Of a DNA stretch of 64,000 bases, positions 42,763 through 56,964 are shown piece by piece. A program made the position numbers and the translations under genes. Position 1 is the stretch's first letter; every line of letters starts with the position of its first letter. The notes under the pieces are model-generated. The model saw nothing but the letters and a program-made list of their open reading frames with translations, made no database searches and was not told the DNA's origin. Source of the DNA: Glutinoglossum americanum (taxonomy: Eukaryota > Ascomycota > Geoglossomycetes > Geoglossales > Geoglossaceae). The stretch is taken from contig JAGHQL010000122.1 in the NCBI GenBank assembly GCA_020080175.1, positions 1 to 64,000 on the forward strand, in the 5' to 3' direction.

Positions 42763-45700
42763 ATGAGCTCCAGCTCCACAACGAGCCGAGGGCTGCCTTT
42801 ATCTGCACCTCGCGTTTTCAGGTCGAATGTAAGCATCTCCCTAGCTGCCTCAGCAAAAGCCAACAACTCATGTGCTCCCCAGCTGCGCCAGGCAACACTG
42901 ATAATACCTCGCACCGGCGAGCGCGTCAAAAGATCCTTTACCCTTCGAGGCACTTCGAGATTTATGAGACGGAATGCAGATGGCGCAGTCGACGACCGAA
43001 CACCACTGCTTCAACGATCAGATACGGGACCCCCTCAGCAAGGGACTCTCGGAACGATCATCGCGTTTGGGAAATATGAACTGAGGAATGCATATCGATT
43101 TGCCGTTTCTGGAACCGGACAGGGCATTTTTAAATGCAGCTTGGCGTACTTTTTAGGGAGTATGGCCACTTTCGTTGGGCCAGTTACAGCTTTGTTAGGA
43201 AAGCAAGATGGGAAGCACATGGTCGCCACGATTACGGTATATTTCAATCCTGCGAGATCTCAAGGTAGCATGCATGAAGCAACGATTCTTGCGACCCTGG
43301 CGTTTATGTATGCCGCGTTCATTTCATTCACTAGTATGGGCGTTTCAATATTATTTGGGGCATGGGATATGGTTGCAATTGGCCGTGCCGTCATTCTTAT
43401 TGTTTTCCTCGGTGGTGGACTTGGATTCGTTGGTTGGCTAAAACAAAGATTGGAGAACCCTCTGGTCAATGTAGCTTGTTCGCTCACGTCATTAGCTATA
43501 ATCTCCGTCTTGACCAAGGAGGAAGCAGTGCAGATGGGCACTTTTTCCTATGGGAAAATCCTTCAAGTTCTCAAAATGGTCGTCATGGGGGGTATAATAA
43601 CTAAGGTCGTCTGTTTGGTTGTGGGACCTATTTCCGCAAGAAAGGAACTTCGGTGAGCCTCCTTCAGACTTTATTAGGCCAAATTAACATGATATCCACA
43701 GGGAGGCCATGATCAAAGCGACAGACTCGTTCAGTGACATGCTAGCTACGATAACTCGGGGTTTCTTGAATGGATCTGAGGAAGAACTGCATAACCCATC
43801 GTTCAATGCGGCATCAAACCGCTACAAGTCCGTATTTACCTCTCTCACTAAGAACCTAAGGGAGGCGAAATATGAGCATTTTGTGTTCGGCACAGAGAGT
43901 GAGTATCATGTCGAAGCTAGGCTTGTGGATTGCATGCAACGACTCGCTCAGAATATCGGCGGGCTGAGGAGCTCTGCCGAAACACAGTTTGGTCTCCTCT
44001 CGCAAAAAACCATTGGAGGTTTGACCACTCCAGTCAGTCCGTTAGCTTCACTAACTACCCCATCAACCCCATACCCTTCAATGTTTTCATCAGGCATCAT
44101 CTCACCACTGGAACGACAGGGCTCGCTCACAGCAATATATGAAGTGCCCGAAGAAAACGGAAAAGGAGGTAGGAGTCTAATTAAGGAAAGCGAACCGCCG
44201 GGCCATACTAGCGATCAGGATAACAGTCTATCAATTACCGGGTCCCCAATTGAAATATTCGAAAAGTTTATAATGCATCTCGGTCCCTCAATGGTATGAC
44301 TAGTGTTGTTTCTTCCTCAAAAATCCCTACTGATAGTCAAATCAGAAGTCCCTTGCCTACACTTTAAAGCAGACACTTGACGAGCTTCCATTTGGGCCTG
44401 GCCCGGAGTATCGTATTGCAATAAACACTCAATTCAGAACTAGCCTTGTCGATGCAATTGAGTTGTATAGTGACGCTAGAGGAGAGGCACTGAACCTGTT
44501 GTACCAAAAAAATGAGCTAAATAAGGAAAGACCGTTGGATGTGGTGGCAGATTTCGAAGAAGTAGCTGCAAGTTGCGGATACTTCAGTTACAGTCTTCTA
44601 GATTTTGCGGAGGAGATGAAGGTCTTCCTTGATGTACTTGACGAGCTTAAAAGGGTGAACGAAGAAGATTGCCGTTCCTGGAAGTGGCTCATGTTTTGGC
44701 GGAATATACAGATTAGGGATCGAAAGGAAAGATCCAGAGATGGTGGTGGGTGTTACTCTTTGCCCTTGTTTAATCACAACGCTAACGAGACGAACAGAAT
44801 GCCAGAGGCTCCATTCGAGTGAAGCTGGGGAACAGGCTATGCCTCATGTAGTATCAAACCCCCGGCAGAACTATGGCACCCCTATCTCTCAGTCAAACAG
44901 CGGGTTGAAGCAGCGTGGCATAAAATATTTCTTATGGGGAATCATTCGCTGGCTTCGCAAGGATGACAAAAGATTCGCCATCAAAGTTGGTGTTGGAGCA
45001 GCAATCTATGTAAGATAGCTACAGCACCCTTGGTGGCGACCAGCTAATGAAAGACAGGCACTGCCGTCTTTTATTCCCAAGACTAGGCCAATATACTCGT
45101 GAGTGCAACAGTGCGGGTTTATAGTTTGGCATACTAATTCCTCAATAGGCACTGGCGTGGCGAATGGTGAGCATCCTCCCTACTACTATCAGCATTACTA
45201 ACATGCCCAGGGGTCTACTATCTTATATGCTGGTATGAGACAACCGCTCCAATAATGACTCGAGACACCTCTAAGGCGATATAGGTTTGCTCAATGACCA
45301 TTGGATCCTCAAACACTACCGGATTAGCTCGGTGAGTTTGCCCTAGCGAACTCCGTACGTCCGAGGAGTGGTTAATACGGCTCAGGTTTGTTGGCACGTG
45401 CATCGGAGCCATATGCGCGGTGATTGGGTGAGTAGGCCCCAACTATTTGGCAGTCTTCCCACTGAAGCAAGGTAGCTGGGTCATATCCCATGGAAACCCT
45501 TACGCTCTTGCCACACTGGGTTGGGTTATGTCTCTAGGTTGTTTCTATATCATCTTAGCCCAAGGAAAAGGCCCTATGGGCCGGTTTATCCTTTTGACTT
45601 ATAACCTCTCATGCCTATACGCTTATTCCTTGTCTGTCAAAGATGATGAAGATGATGACGATGAGGCGCGTTTCTACCTATGCCCATCCACAACACTTGT

Positions 45701-46755
45701 CGACTAACTCTTCTGTAGGGAGGGACCACCCCTAGAATAATGGAAATCGCACGTAGGTCAACGTTTTTGTGTGTTCCCTTCTCTAAACCGTAGCCCGGGT
45801 TAACGTTTATCAGTACACCGCGTTGTAGCAGTAATGTCCGGATGTCTCTGGGGGTTATTTATTACTAGGATTATGTAGGAGACTACTCCATATTGTGCGT
45901 GCAAATGACTAGGCTGACAAGCGTGGGTTTTAGCTGGCCGATCAGCGCACGGCAAAAGCTCCAAGACGGCCTCAGCGTTCTTTGGCTTCGGATGGCACTT
46001 ATTTGGAAACGCGACCCTCTATCCACTCTGACTGAGTTCGTCAAAATCCCTGTGTTGACTTCAATTTCTTAGACTAATTATCCCGCAGAGGCGAATCTCT
46101 AAATGCGTACATGAACATTAGCGAGGAGCTCGAACTTCAGCGTTATCTGACCCGCCTCGAAAGCTTACGAGCCTCTGCAGTCTCTGAATTTGATTTCAAA
46201 GAGCCTTTCCCGGAGGAAACTTACTCGAGGATTCTCAAAAGTACGAGCAATATGCTCGACGCTTTTCACGCAATGAACGTCATTATTTCAAAAGACCTCC
46301 GTACCTCGGAGAGAGAGGTTGAGATATTGAAGTTCACCGCAAATGAGAGGGCGCAGCTGTGTGCAAGAATAAGCCATTTATTCCAGGGTCAGTTGTCCTT
46401 GAGGATCGGGTGGCGGTTTATGCTCATAACAAATATAGTTTTGGCTTCTTCCATGAAGCTCGAGTACCCCATGAACAGTGCGCTGCCCAGCACAGAGCAT
46501 GCGCGTGACAGGCTCTTGGCGAAAATGTTTAGATATCGCTCTAGTGGTAAACGCGCACATTCAACGACTGATGGAGACTTCGCTTTGCTCTACGCTTACG
46601 GTATACTCCCTACATTATTATTTCCAGGCACAAATGACTAATGCTGTGTAATAGCCTTGGTTACGGGGCAGTTGTCCGCCGAGATTGCGAAACTGGGCAC
46701 GGAAGTGGAGAGGCTTTTTGGAGTTCTCGATGAGGATCGATTGAAGCTTGAGTGA
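42763..46755 (+). CDS. DUF2421/BRE4-like multi-pass membrane transporter
   Basis: Sixteen exons join in phase to ~1070 aa: 42763-43652, 43702-44293, 44346-44745, 44798-45009, 45058-45098, 45149-45166, 45211-45232, 45285-45331, 45386-45427, 45476-45669, 45723-45752, 45814-45874, 45934-46035, 46089-46387, 46439-46600 and 46655-46755. There is an N-terminal block of about six membrane helices (residues ~120-290) and a long cytosolic stretch. A second helical block follows, beginning KYFLWGIIRWLRKDDKRFAIK and including CSMTIGSSNTTGLARFVGTC and GPMGRFILLTYNLS. The soluble DUF2421 domain comes after WPISARQKLQDG. This two-block plan is that of yeast BRE4 (brefeldin A sensitivity) and aromatic-acid/FUSC-type exporters. 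Substrate unknown. Very small exons (18, 22, 30 nt) lie in the second helical block. Confidence 0.85.
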
Positions 46756-47511
46756 TGGCGGTGGTGTCCTACTTAGTTTGCTGTATCCGCTAAATCCCGG
46801 TCTACTCAGGGCCAATTGTAAATCAAAAGCTTCATCTGGCGGTTTATTGCAGCTCATCATATAGAGGTATAGCATACACACAGGCGCCTTGAGGGTATAA
46901 CTCTTGCAGGAAGGTTTAGTCTATGGTTTTTACCTCCATTGCCCTGACTGATCAGGGAGGATACAAGAAATCAATCTTTCCTTAGCAATAATATTTTAGG
47001 TTAGAGCGATGAAATCCAGTCGTACCCTAGTAGGCATTGAATCATCGCGCCCCCAATGCCCACCGTTCGTTGTGACCACGTCAAGGTGGGCCTCGGATAA
47101 CTCATTGCGGCTCAGTGAAGAGCATCAGTGGTTACCACTCAATAGAAAGGGGTGAAGTAAAAGTGGATCTCAGCAAGCAAACGTAGACCGCGGACGAATG
47201 CGCCAACATTCCCTCCCATGGCGCTCTCCTGGCCCACATAATATTTTTTTTTAACATGCTTAATAGGTGTCCACAGTCCGAAACTGGAACAAAACTTCTT
47301 GCACAAAACTCAAGGTGAGGCTCAAAATTAAGCGTCACGATCTACCTCACGAAAAGGATCCAAAAAAAGATCAGCTATAAATCGTCGACACAAATTCCCA
47401 AATACTTCTTCCATCTCAGAGACCAGTTCCACTGGATTCCTCTACTACTGGGCTCTCGAAAGAGGCCCTCATAATCGGCTATCTTGCGCAACTCATCCCG
47501 CATCGCTCACA
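46756..47511. other. Intergenic upstream of HFI1; no gene seen
   Basis: About 750 bp of unremarkable composition between two plus-strand genes, with an A/T-run near 47243. Presumed 3' UTR and HFI1 promoter. Confidence 0.5.
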
Positions 47512-49054
47512 ATGCCGGACATCGATCCCGCGGCTCTAAGCCGTTCTATCCCAGCTACGCAGATTTCTACGGTATCTCTACCGCCTGTAAAGTCGCTTTC
47601 AGGGTCTACCACAAGCACTCCGAAGGTTATTAAGACTATTTCGATAACCCCGCGCATTGACCTAGAGCCTCTGTACACTTCGCTGAAGGCGGTGGTTGGA
47701 GAGCACTGGGTAGCGTATAAAGAAGCAATCAGTCTCTTTGTATTGGGTAACAATTCACCATACTACTCACTTTGCGAACCTAATAAGGTGGATGATAATT
47801 TTGGAGCCCATTGGCTAATTCGGGGTTCCCACAACAGGGCACTTAAACCAAGCCGAGTTATCGGTGCGAATCGACCATTTTATAACGAAGGACGTCAATA
47901 CAGAACATCTCCACAATCAGCTACTAAGTGCGATTTACGGGAATGTTACAAGAGATCTCCCGGATCATGGGGTGGCGTCGTGGGTGTCCGCCAACGATAA
48001 GCCAACGAATGTCTCAAAACCGGTATCAGGGGATGCGGCGGAGCAGAGGTTAAAGACCGAAGTGATGCAGCTGCCGGCGAGGGATCGGCGGAGACTGAAA
48101 GATATACCACCTGATGTATGTTTTAACCCGCCCTTGACGATTGGGGGGAAGGGGTTCAAGTATACTTTCTGTGTTGGATGGCTGACAGCTGTGCTACCGC
48201 CAACAGATTGACCCGCACAGAATTTTTTCGAATTCGCTCAGTGAATACCACCAGGCGAAGCAAATCAAGATTCCAGATGTAGTCCCTGCAAGCGCAGGCG
48301 GTTTGAACAAAACCAGTATGAACCGACCCTTCCCTTGAACATCCCTCAGCCCCTAAGCCTCCGGAAATTCGAAATTACTTGACAATTAACCCCCATTCTC
48401 TCTACAGACTGGGACCTCGAAATTAGAAAACGGTATTCGCAACCCCTCGCCTGCGAAACAGGCGAATTCCCAGACACCGAGAGCATCAACGCACGTATGG
48501 TGCCTATCTGCTATGAAGAAGGCGTTGTCAACGGCGCCAGCGATGGCGCAGCAGCCGCCATGAACGTCGCGATAGAAACCTTTATCAAAGAAGTCCTAAC
48601 GGGCGTTTTTGGGCGCGTCCGCAGCAACGGCCCCAGCTACATCATGACATCAACCTACAAACGGCAACTCGAGCGCGAGGAGGAAGGTTGGCTACGCGGC
48701 GACATACAGAAGAACGGCAACTCTCTCCTCCCCATCGAGCAGGCAGCCGCGAGCCAGCGCCCACCATTAGGAATGAGCGACTTCCGCCTCGCCCTCGAGA
48801 TGGGCGACATGTATCTCGGACAGATGCCCTTGACCGTCGAGAAGATCATGTCGAGTTACCTCGAGGGCGAATTTGAAGATTACCAGAGTATGGAAATGGT
48901 CAAGGAAGATGTAGAGATGGCGAATGGGATTGGAGGATCAAGGCCCGACGATGCGCAGTCGACCGCGGAGTCGGATTGGGGTTGGGAAGGGGGTGGAGCG
49001 GCGGATAGAGAGGCGCTGGGGGCTCTGTTGGATGAGTGTTTGGCGGTGGGGTAG
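47512..49054 (+). CDS. HFI1: SAGA coactivator subunit Hfi1/Ada1
   Basis: Four exons, 47512-47746, 47838-48115, 48207-48315 and 48408-49054, give 422 aa in phase. The start MPDIDPAAL leads to [19 protein letters not shown], then [46 protein letters not shown] and [23 protein letters not shown]. The C-terminal region has [24 protein letters not shown] and [21 protein letters not shown], ending in an acidic tail. These match the fungal transcriptional coactivator HFI1/ADA1. It carries a histone-fold-related region that pairs with Taf12 in the SAGA core and supports acetyltransferase-dependent transcription (family knowledge). All four introns/exons use standard GT-AG sites. Confidence 0.88.
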
Positions 49055-49953
49055 CCGCTTCCCCCTCCCACCTCTTCGTTTTCTACTATTTTCTCTTCGA
49101 CTCCTGGAGCTGTATAACATATGACTAAAAAAACGACAGGGGGTATGAGCGATATCCGCGCTCCCCCCAGCCGTCGTTGCTTATTTCCTTCTTTCTGGCG
49201 TTTTTCCCGCTATTCTTTCCCCGCCTTCGAAACTCAGGAGAGGAGGCAAACTGGCATAGATGGCGTCCGTCTCTTTTAGCTTCTTCCGTTGCTACAACCT
49301 CTCCCTCCCCTTCTCTCAACCCCAAAATTCCACCCACATCACCCCCTTTTGCTCTCTCTCGACCGCCCCCACTGTACCACTACCACACCACCTCCTTCCC
49401 CCACCGTATCTTTCATCCATCCATCTGCATGGCGTTCTCAATCCTCGTTCCTTTTGCTTTTGCTTTTATCCCGGAGTGTCGCGGAGCGTTGTGGGCAGGT
49501 GTTGATCAGAGATGACCCATGGCTTATCTTTATGAATACGTACGGGCGGCGCAGCTAGGGTTAGGAGGGGGGTTTTATTATTATTGGCACAAAACACGCA
49601 CACAAGCAACGCATATAACTGACGTGTATGAAAGAATATGTTCTATGTAACTTTAGTGTAGGGGATACCCCGCAGCTTTTCTCATCGTGTTTTGAGGACT
49701 AGATTTATCGTGGAGAGGTGAGGCGGGAAGGGGACGAACGAGAAGTTTCATTCAGCGGAGTTGACAGGCTGTTTATCCATCGTTTATCATCGATTAATTA
49801 TGTCAACGCCAATCGATAACCTCTTGGTGGTAGCATTAACAGCTAAGCAGCAGGCCAAATCATATAGTTTTTGAATGCTCATACATCAAAGTTCCCCCGA
49901 ACGCCAACCACTTAACCAGCAGCATACCATACACACCAAGAACTAGCTCTTCC
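49055..49953. other. Convergent intergenic region; no gene seen
   Basis: About 900 bp between the stops of HFI1 (+) and PRP6 (-). The + strand is pyrimidine-rich at 49080-49430, which opens spurious Ser/Pro/Leu-rich frames. No motif or splice structure supports a gene. Confidence 0.5.
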
Positions 49954-52935
49954 TCATTCCAGCCTATCCACCACCATCTTCAGGGCTTCCTCCACATTCT
50001 TTCCCGCATTTCGCGGGTCTTTCGCAACGGCTTGCCACACCTCTCCATGCCGTGGTTCGCTGACGACGCATTTCGCCAAGACATCCGCTCGTTTCTCCTA
50101 TTGACAAACCGAAGTCAGCCAAAGAAACAACATAAAAGGTAGATAGCATGCTAGAGTGATGGGGTTTCCTTACATCTGTACCATGCTGCAGTAGAAATTT
50201 ATAATACCACCCCCATGTATCCCCCAAATCTGCATCCAGCAAAATAGATTTCTCAAACCAATTTGCTGCCTTGTCCAGCCGTCTTTCATACCAAAAAATC
50301 CTTGCTACGGTCACAAAGAGGGTCGGATCATTGTCGACCTTCTTGATAGCTTCCAGGCTGCGGGGTTTGCGCTGTGTGCGAGCTTCCAGGTTCCAGATAC
50401 TCTCACTCCATAGAAGACCAGAGTTAGGGACCTCTTGGAGGGCTTTCGCCATGAGGACCTTAGCTTGAACAAGGTTGCCAGCACGCCGCTCGACACGGAT
50501 GCTCTCGGTCCAGAGCTCTGCATTCTTCGGCACCGCGAGGCGAGCGCGGTCGAGTACTGAGCGAGCTTTGACGACCACGCCCGCCTTTTCCTCTAACCTT
50601 GATGCTAGAAGCCACAGCGGGACTGACTTCGGGCATGCACGGGTCCCGACTCCGTAGGCTTCACGAGCTTGGGGTAGCTTGTTATCCGCCTCATAGATCT
50701 GGCCTTTCATCATCCATAGCTTGTCTGCCTTTGGGTAGATCTGGAGACCCTCATTGACGAGTACAAGAGCAGCCTCAGTATTGCCGAGCTGGCGCTCAAA
50801 CGCCACGCTCTTGATCCAGACACGATCCGTGCCGGCCTCACGCCGGGCAGTGGCGAGAAGTTCACGGGCTTGCTCAGGTTGATTATTTTCAGCCTCGAGT
50901 TTGACGGCCGCAAGCCAGATATCCTCGTTATTAGGATTCTGATTGAAGGCTTTACCGAGGACTATTCGAGCATTATCGATTTCGCCTGCCTGCCATTTCT
51001 CTTTGGCTAGCATCATCCAGAGCACTTCGCTTTGGGGGCAGGCCTCCACCGCCTTTTCCAGGAGCTGCCATAGTGCTTCTTTAGTCCCATGGACTTTCTC
51101 TAAGTCCGCTGCTGCGAGCCAGGTGGACTTCTTATTAATGAAAACTCGGAGCGCATATGCGTAAATCGCCCTAGCAGTTTCATATTTCCCGCGAGAGATG
51201 CTCGATCGGGCATCTTCCATCCAAATCTCCTTTCTATCGTCGTCTTCATCCAGCCCCCACCCTAAGGTCTCGCGAATGATAGCTCCACACGTCAGTATCG
51301 CACCTTCCTCTTCACATTTCTCTGCTTCAGTGATCCATTCTTCTCGTTTCAACATGGCCGACTCCTTTGCCAGGGCCTGGACAGCTCGTCTCATCACATT
51401 TACCTTCCCTGCATTTCCCATTTGCTCTTGTAGTCTTGCTGCCGCTATCCAAATCTCATGGCTTGTTGGTACTGCTTTCCTGGCTTTGTTTAAAACAGCC
51501 TGCGCGTTTTCAAAAGTCTCCAACCGAGCAAGCGCCAACCATAATTCCACAGACAATGGGATCATCTCTACGGCCTTGGCTAAGAGTAACCGGGCATCCT
51601 CGGGGTTTTCCTCCAGGTTAACAGCCTCTTTCCAGAGTACAACAGACTGCGGGATGTGGTCCAGGGCGTGCCGAATGACTCTTTTTTTAGCTCTTGGGTC
51701 ATTTTCCAGCTTCATAGCCTCGATCCATAGACGTACAGAATGCTCGTTGTTCTTGATAGCATTTGCCGCAATAATCTTTGCATTGTGATTTTCGTTAAGT
51801 CGGATATTCTCTAGCCATGCATCCTCGCTCTTCGGGCAATGTTCACAGCCTCTAGCAATGACGTTCCTCGCTGCAACAATCTTCCCTGCATACTCCTCCA
51901 GCCGAGCAGCAGCAATCCACCCAGGTGCGTGTTTCTGATTAGTCTTGATGACTGACTCTAGCAGCAATCTTGCGCGCTTTACATCGCCGACCTGAATTTC
52001 TCCAGCCGTTATCTCGGATTTCGAAAGGCTAGTAAGGTAGCCCTTTGGGTCTATGTTGGTAGCACTCCCAACCACAGAGTCTGTTCCGGAACCAGCTGCG
52101 GCCTGGTCCAGACGGACCTTAAGCACTTTATCCCGCGCAGCTCCGATATCCGCAAAGTTTGTCATCGTACCGTCTGCATTGTCCGCAGATGACGAATTTG
52201 AAACTCCTTCATCCATCACACTTGTCTCAAACTGTGTGGAGTCCCTCGCCCCGGCGATGACGCTATCTGGTACAGCATAGAATTTCTGACGTAGATTTTG
52301 CTTCGCCCGTCGATTCTTTCCAGTAAGATCCCCAACTTCGGGCAAACTAGCCCAGTCTTCATCGCTCACAGTGACCAATGCCCTCTTTAAGTCGACGAAC
52401 TGTTGTTGGATTTTCGGGTTGTTACGCTCATATTCTTCGCGCTCTTTCTTTTCGCGAGCTTCCCTGTAGGTAGTGAAAGGTTCAAGTCGGTAATCTGTCC
52501 AGAAACATCCAAAGAATATGATAAACCACATGTCTTTCTGAAGGACAAGGGGAAACAGTAAAGGGAGGTGACCAACCTTCTAACCTTCCGCCTTTTATCC
52601 ATTCTCTCATCTACCTCCTGGTATATCCTATCCGCCTCATCATCGTCTTTATCGTAGGCCCCAGTTGCGAATAGCCCAACCTCATTCTCAGGATCCTGGT
52701 AGCGGTCATCGTCATCATCGTCATCCTTCTTTTCAGGAGCACCATACGCCGTAGGGGGAGCAGCTCCCAGCTGTGCTGCTCGTTTTGCAAGGGCCTCCTT
52801 GATCTGCTCTTCACTTGGTCCCTCACGCGCGGGTCCAAGGTCAGAGCGGGTCATAAAACCTGTAGCACCGCGCCCGAGACCAGCAACATAGTTCTCAGGT
52901 GCAGCCTGACTCAGGAAATCTTTGCGGCCCGACAT
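49954..52935 (-). CDS. PRP6: Pre-mRNA splicing factor Prp6/prp1 (U5 snRNP, tri-snRNP)
   Basis: Three exons, 52935-52577, 52463-50174 and 50097-49954, give 930 aa in phase. The N-terminal PRP1 domain reads MSGRKDFLSQAAPENYVAGLGRG, with TRSDLGPAREG and an acidic Asp run. The rest is a long array of HAT/TPR-like helical repeats, recognisable by recurring W-x-x-A, P-x-S and LW motifs. It bridges U5 and U4/U6 snRNPs in the tri-snRNP and is needed for spliceosome activation in the nucleus. The start was placed at MSGRKDF because upstream codons in the same frame lack family similarity. The final exon ends EEALKMVVDRLE. It is divergent from DIM1 over 203 bp, which suggests a shared promoter for two RNA-maturation genes. 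Confidence 0.95.
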
Positions 52936-53138
52936 GGTGAGAGATGAAGAGGCGAGAGTAATCGTTGCAAAGGAAATTTTCAAAGTCGAGATGCTGCGAT
53001 GTGAGGCTTAACTTTTATTCGTTATGATTGGGTTAAATAGAGCCTCAATCAGATAAGATAACCGATAACTAGAACTCCAAAGAAAATGAAGATTTCCCAA
53101 CAGGCCTGTTAACGTTTCTATTTCATAAGGTCTTCAAC

Positions 53139-54486
<1,348 letters not shown>

Positions 54487-54893
54487 GATAGAGCCCCTAA
54501 ATTTGAGGCCACCCTCTCCCTACACATCCTTTGGTATAGACCCGAAGAGGCTGGTAACCTCTATTTACCTTATCGACCCTACTAGGTGATACCTCGAATA
54601 TTTCCCTTCTCGTCATTGGGCAAATAGGCGCTTAAGCGGTATCATATATGGGCGTTTCCGGGCATCAAGCTAGGCGCAAAGACATAGCTAAAAACATGCA
54701 GGGGTTCCAAAAGCAGCTTGAAACCTATCAAACGCCTTTACCGGCTCTCAAACGGGTATCTGATGTTCTCAATTTCTACTATGCCAGCATAGTTAGCCCA
54801 GAATGGCGAAGATCCAAAATACCCCCCGCCGTCCCAACTCTATGTAGATTGGCGCCTCCTCCAGCAAACAATGGCATGCGCAGAACAGGCCGC
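54487..54893. other. Convergent intergenic region between DIM1 and AIP1
   Basis: About 400 bp between the two stop codons; likely 3' UTRs. A plus-strand frame from 54648 runs into the antisense of AIP1 and is a shadow, not a gene. Confidence 0.5.
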
Positions 54894-56964
54894 CTAAGCC
54901 AGCCCCTCAACCTTCCAGACCTTGACCGCTGCATCCCATCCCACGCTCGCCACTCTCTTTCCATCGTCAATCCACACCACCCCATTGACGCCTCCCTTAT
55001 GCGCATTCACAGCCTTAATCCTCTTCCATTGCTTCTCCAAACTCCACACAAACACGTTTGTATCCAGCCCACCACTAACTGCGTGCGTCCCTGCTGGATT
55101 CCACGCGATACTTATCACACGTCCTGTGTGCTCTGACCAGCGAATTGCAGCAATATTATAGTCGGATGCGTTGTACACAAGTATAGCGCCCGATGAGGTA
55201 CCAACAGCGAGGTGAGGAGATGGTGAGGGAGAGTAAGAAAGGCAGGTAATCGGTGACATGTGGGGCTTTAGAGATACCTTAAGAGTAACTGTTGCAGGAG
55301 CGGAGAAGTTATAGATATGCATGGAATTGTCGTCACCACCAACGGCAACTTGGGTCTCTCCACTCACATCTATGGCGGCGATAGCTGTGGGGCCATACTT
55401 TGTTGTGACTTCACTTAGCTTCTGGCTGTTGGAGTCGTAGAGCTCTAGAGCCTTGTGTGTAGCAACAATAATAACAGGCCCCTTTTTGGTCAAGATGGTA
55501 ATACCATTAGGTTGGCCATCAACTTTTGTGGCAGTGCCTACGAATGTATTAGAGGAAGGGTCGATTGTGCGCAGTGTATCGTCCCAGCCAACACTGTAAA
55601 TACGACCACCGTGGTTTTCAGAGGCAGTGAATCCAGTGACTTGATTTCTGTGAGATTGTCCATCGGCTTTCTCGGCCAGACCAGTGGAAATATCCCACCT
55701 GCAGATCCTTCCCTCGTAGCTTCCCGTCCATATTGTCTCCGCATTGCCTTTGGCGCCTCCGTCGGCAATTATTGCTGTGATGTTGCCTTGATTTCCCTGG
55801 ACCACTCGTGTTGGGGTCTCTTTACCCTCGGTAAGGTAATTCAGATCCCCGTCAAGGTTTAGACTCATGATCAAGCCATCACTTCGTCCTGCCGGCCACA
55901 CAACTCCAACCTGGTGATGCGATATATTCACAACGCCCTCCTCGCCGAACTTCCAACTCCGGGCGGCCTTCCCAGATTCAACATCCCAGATTTTCACTGT
56001 TTGGTCTGCGCTAGCTGTCACAAATTTCTTCGAGTCTCTAGCCCACGAAATACCGAAGATACTTCCTTTATGCTCGCCCTCTCCAATTTGTCCCTTAGGT
56101 TCCCCCGTCTTGCCATCATAAAGCCAAATCCGTTTGTCTGCGCCCACACTCACTAGCAAGGATCCATCAGGGCTGAACTCAATGCCATAAATAGAGTTAA
56201 CATGCTCGTTCACCAGGCTATTGTTAAATCTGAAGGGCGCACCATGGAAGAACACCACATTTGTATCGTTACTCGCAGTCGCCGCCCGGAGTGGCCGCTG
56301 CTGCCGGATAGCAACAGCGTTTATTTGGGCACCATGGCCCGATATCTCACCGACTGAGTTTCCACTATCATACGTAATACAGTGGCCGAACCGCTGTTTA
56401 CCATCACCAACGGCTATAATTCGCTGGGAATCACCATCCCAGGCTATATCATTGATGCGGCCAGATATTATTTGGTATTCGCCTGCAAGACAGAAATATA
56501 GACATCAGCGCAATCGAACAGGCGTCAGACTGAGGATACCAGCACTCTCACCCTTTGTGGCGCCCTCTCCCACGCAATCCCAAACCCTAACCATACCAGA
56601 AACATCACCGCTAGCGACGTAGAAGCCTGAAGGTGCAAATTTCGCAACCGACGTCGTAGCTAAGTGGCCAGTGTATTGGGTGCTGATAGGTGGATTGTCA
56701 ATACTACGGAGGAAGATCGATTTACTGTTCTTTTCGAGAGAAAGGGGGGATAATCAGCAAGAATTTAGAGTAAACCTACAACTATGTATGGGCGCCATTC
56801 ACTTACCGCGTAAGCAATTCGCTCGCCTTTGAGATCAGCGGAGAGTTTCGTGGGTTGCCCACGAGATGTACTCGGAGACGGCGCCCAAATTGCATCTGCA
56901 TAGCTTTTGAGCTGCTGAGAATACCTTTCAGATCGGGTTGGTCAATACCTGTCAGTATAGGCAT
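54894..56964 (-). CDS. AIP1: Actin-interacting protein 1 (WD40)
   Basis: Four exons, 56964-56949, 56895-56807, 56729-56552 and 56482-54894, give 623 aa in phase. The first coding exon is 16 nt; its GTATTG donor joins a CAG acceptor to give MPILTDAIWAPSP. WD repeats are visible throughout, such as GDVSGMVRVWDCVGEGATKG, SASTDQTVKIWD-type and GGLDTNVFVWSLEKQ. The family-specific phrases FHGAPFRFNNSL and NSIYGIEFSPDG identify Aip1. The protein forms two seven-bladed propellers and works with cofilin to sever and disassemble actin filaments in cortical patches. The second intron, between 56806 and 56730, ends on a purine-rich AAAAG acceptor that is unusual but fits the family sequence. Confidence 0.93.

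Noticed and set aside
54648-55136. A 162-codon plus-strand frame near the AIP1 end
   Set aside because: Most of it is antisense to the conserved AIP1 last exon, and the remainder lacks any motif.
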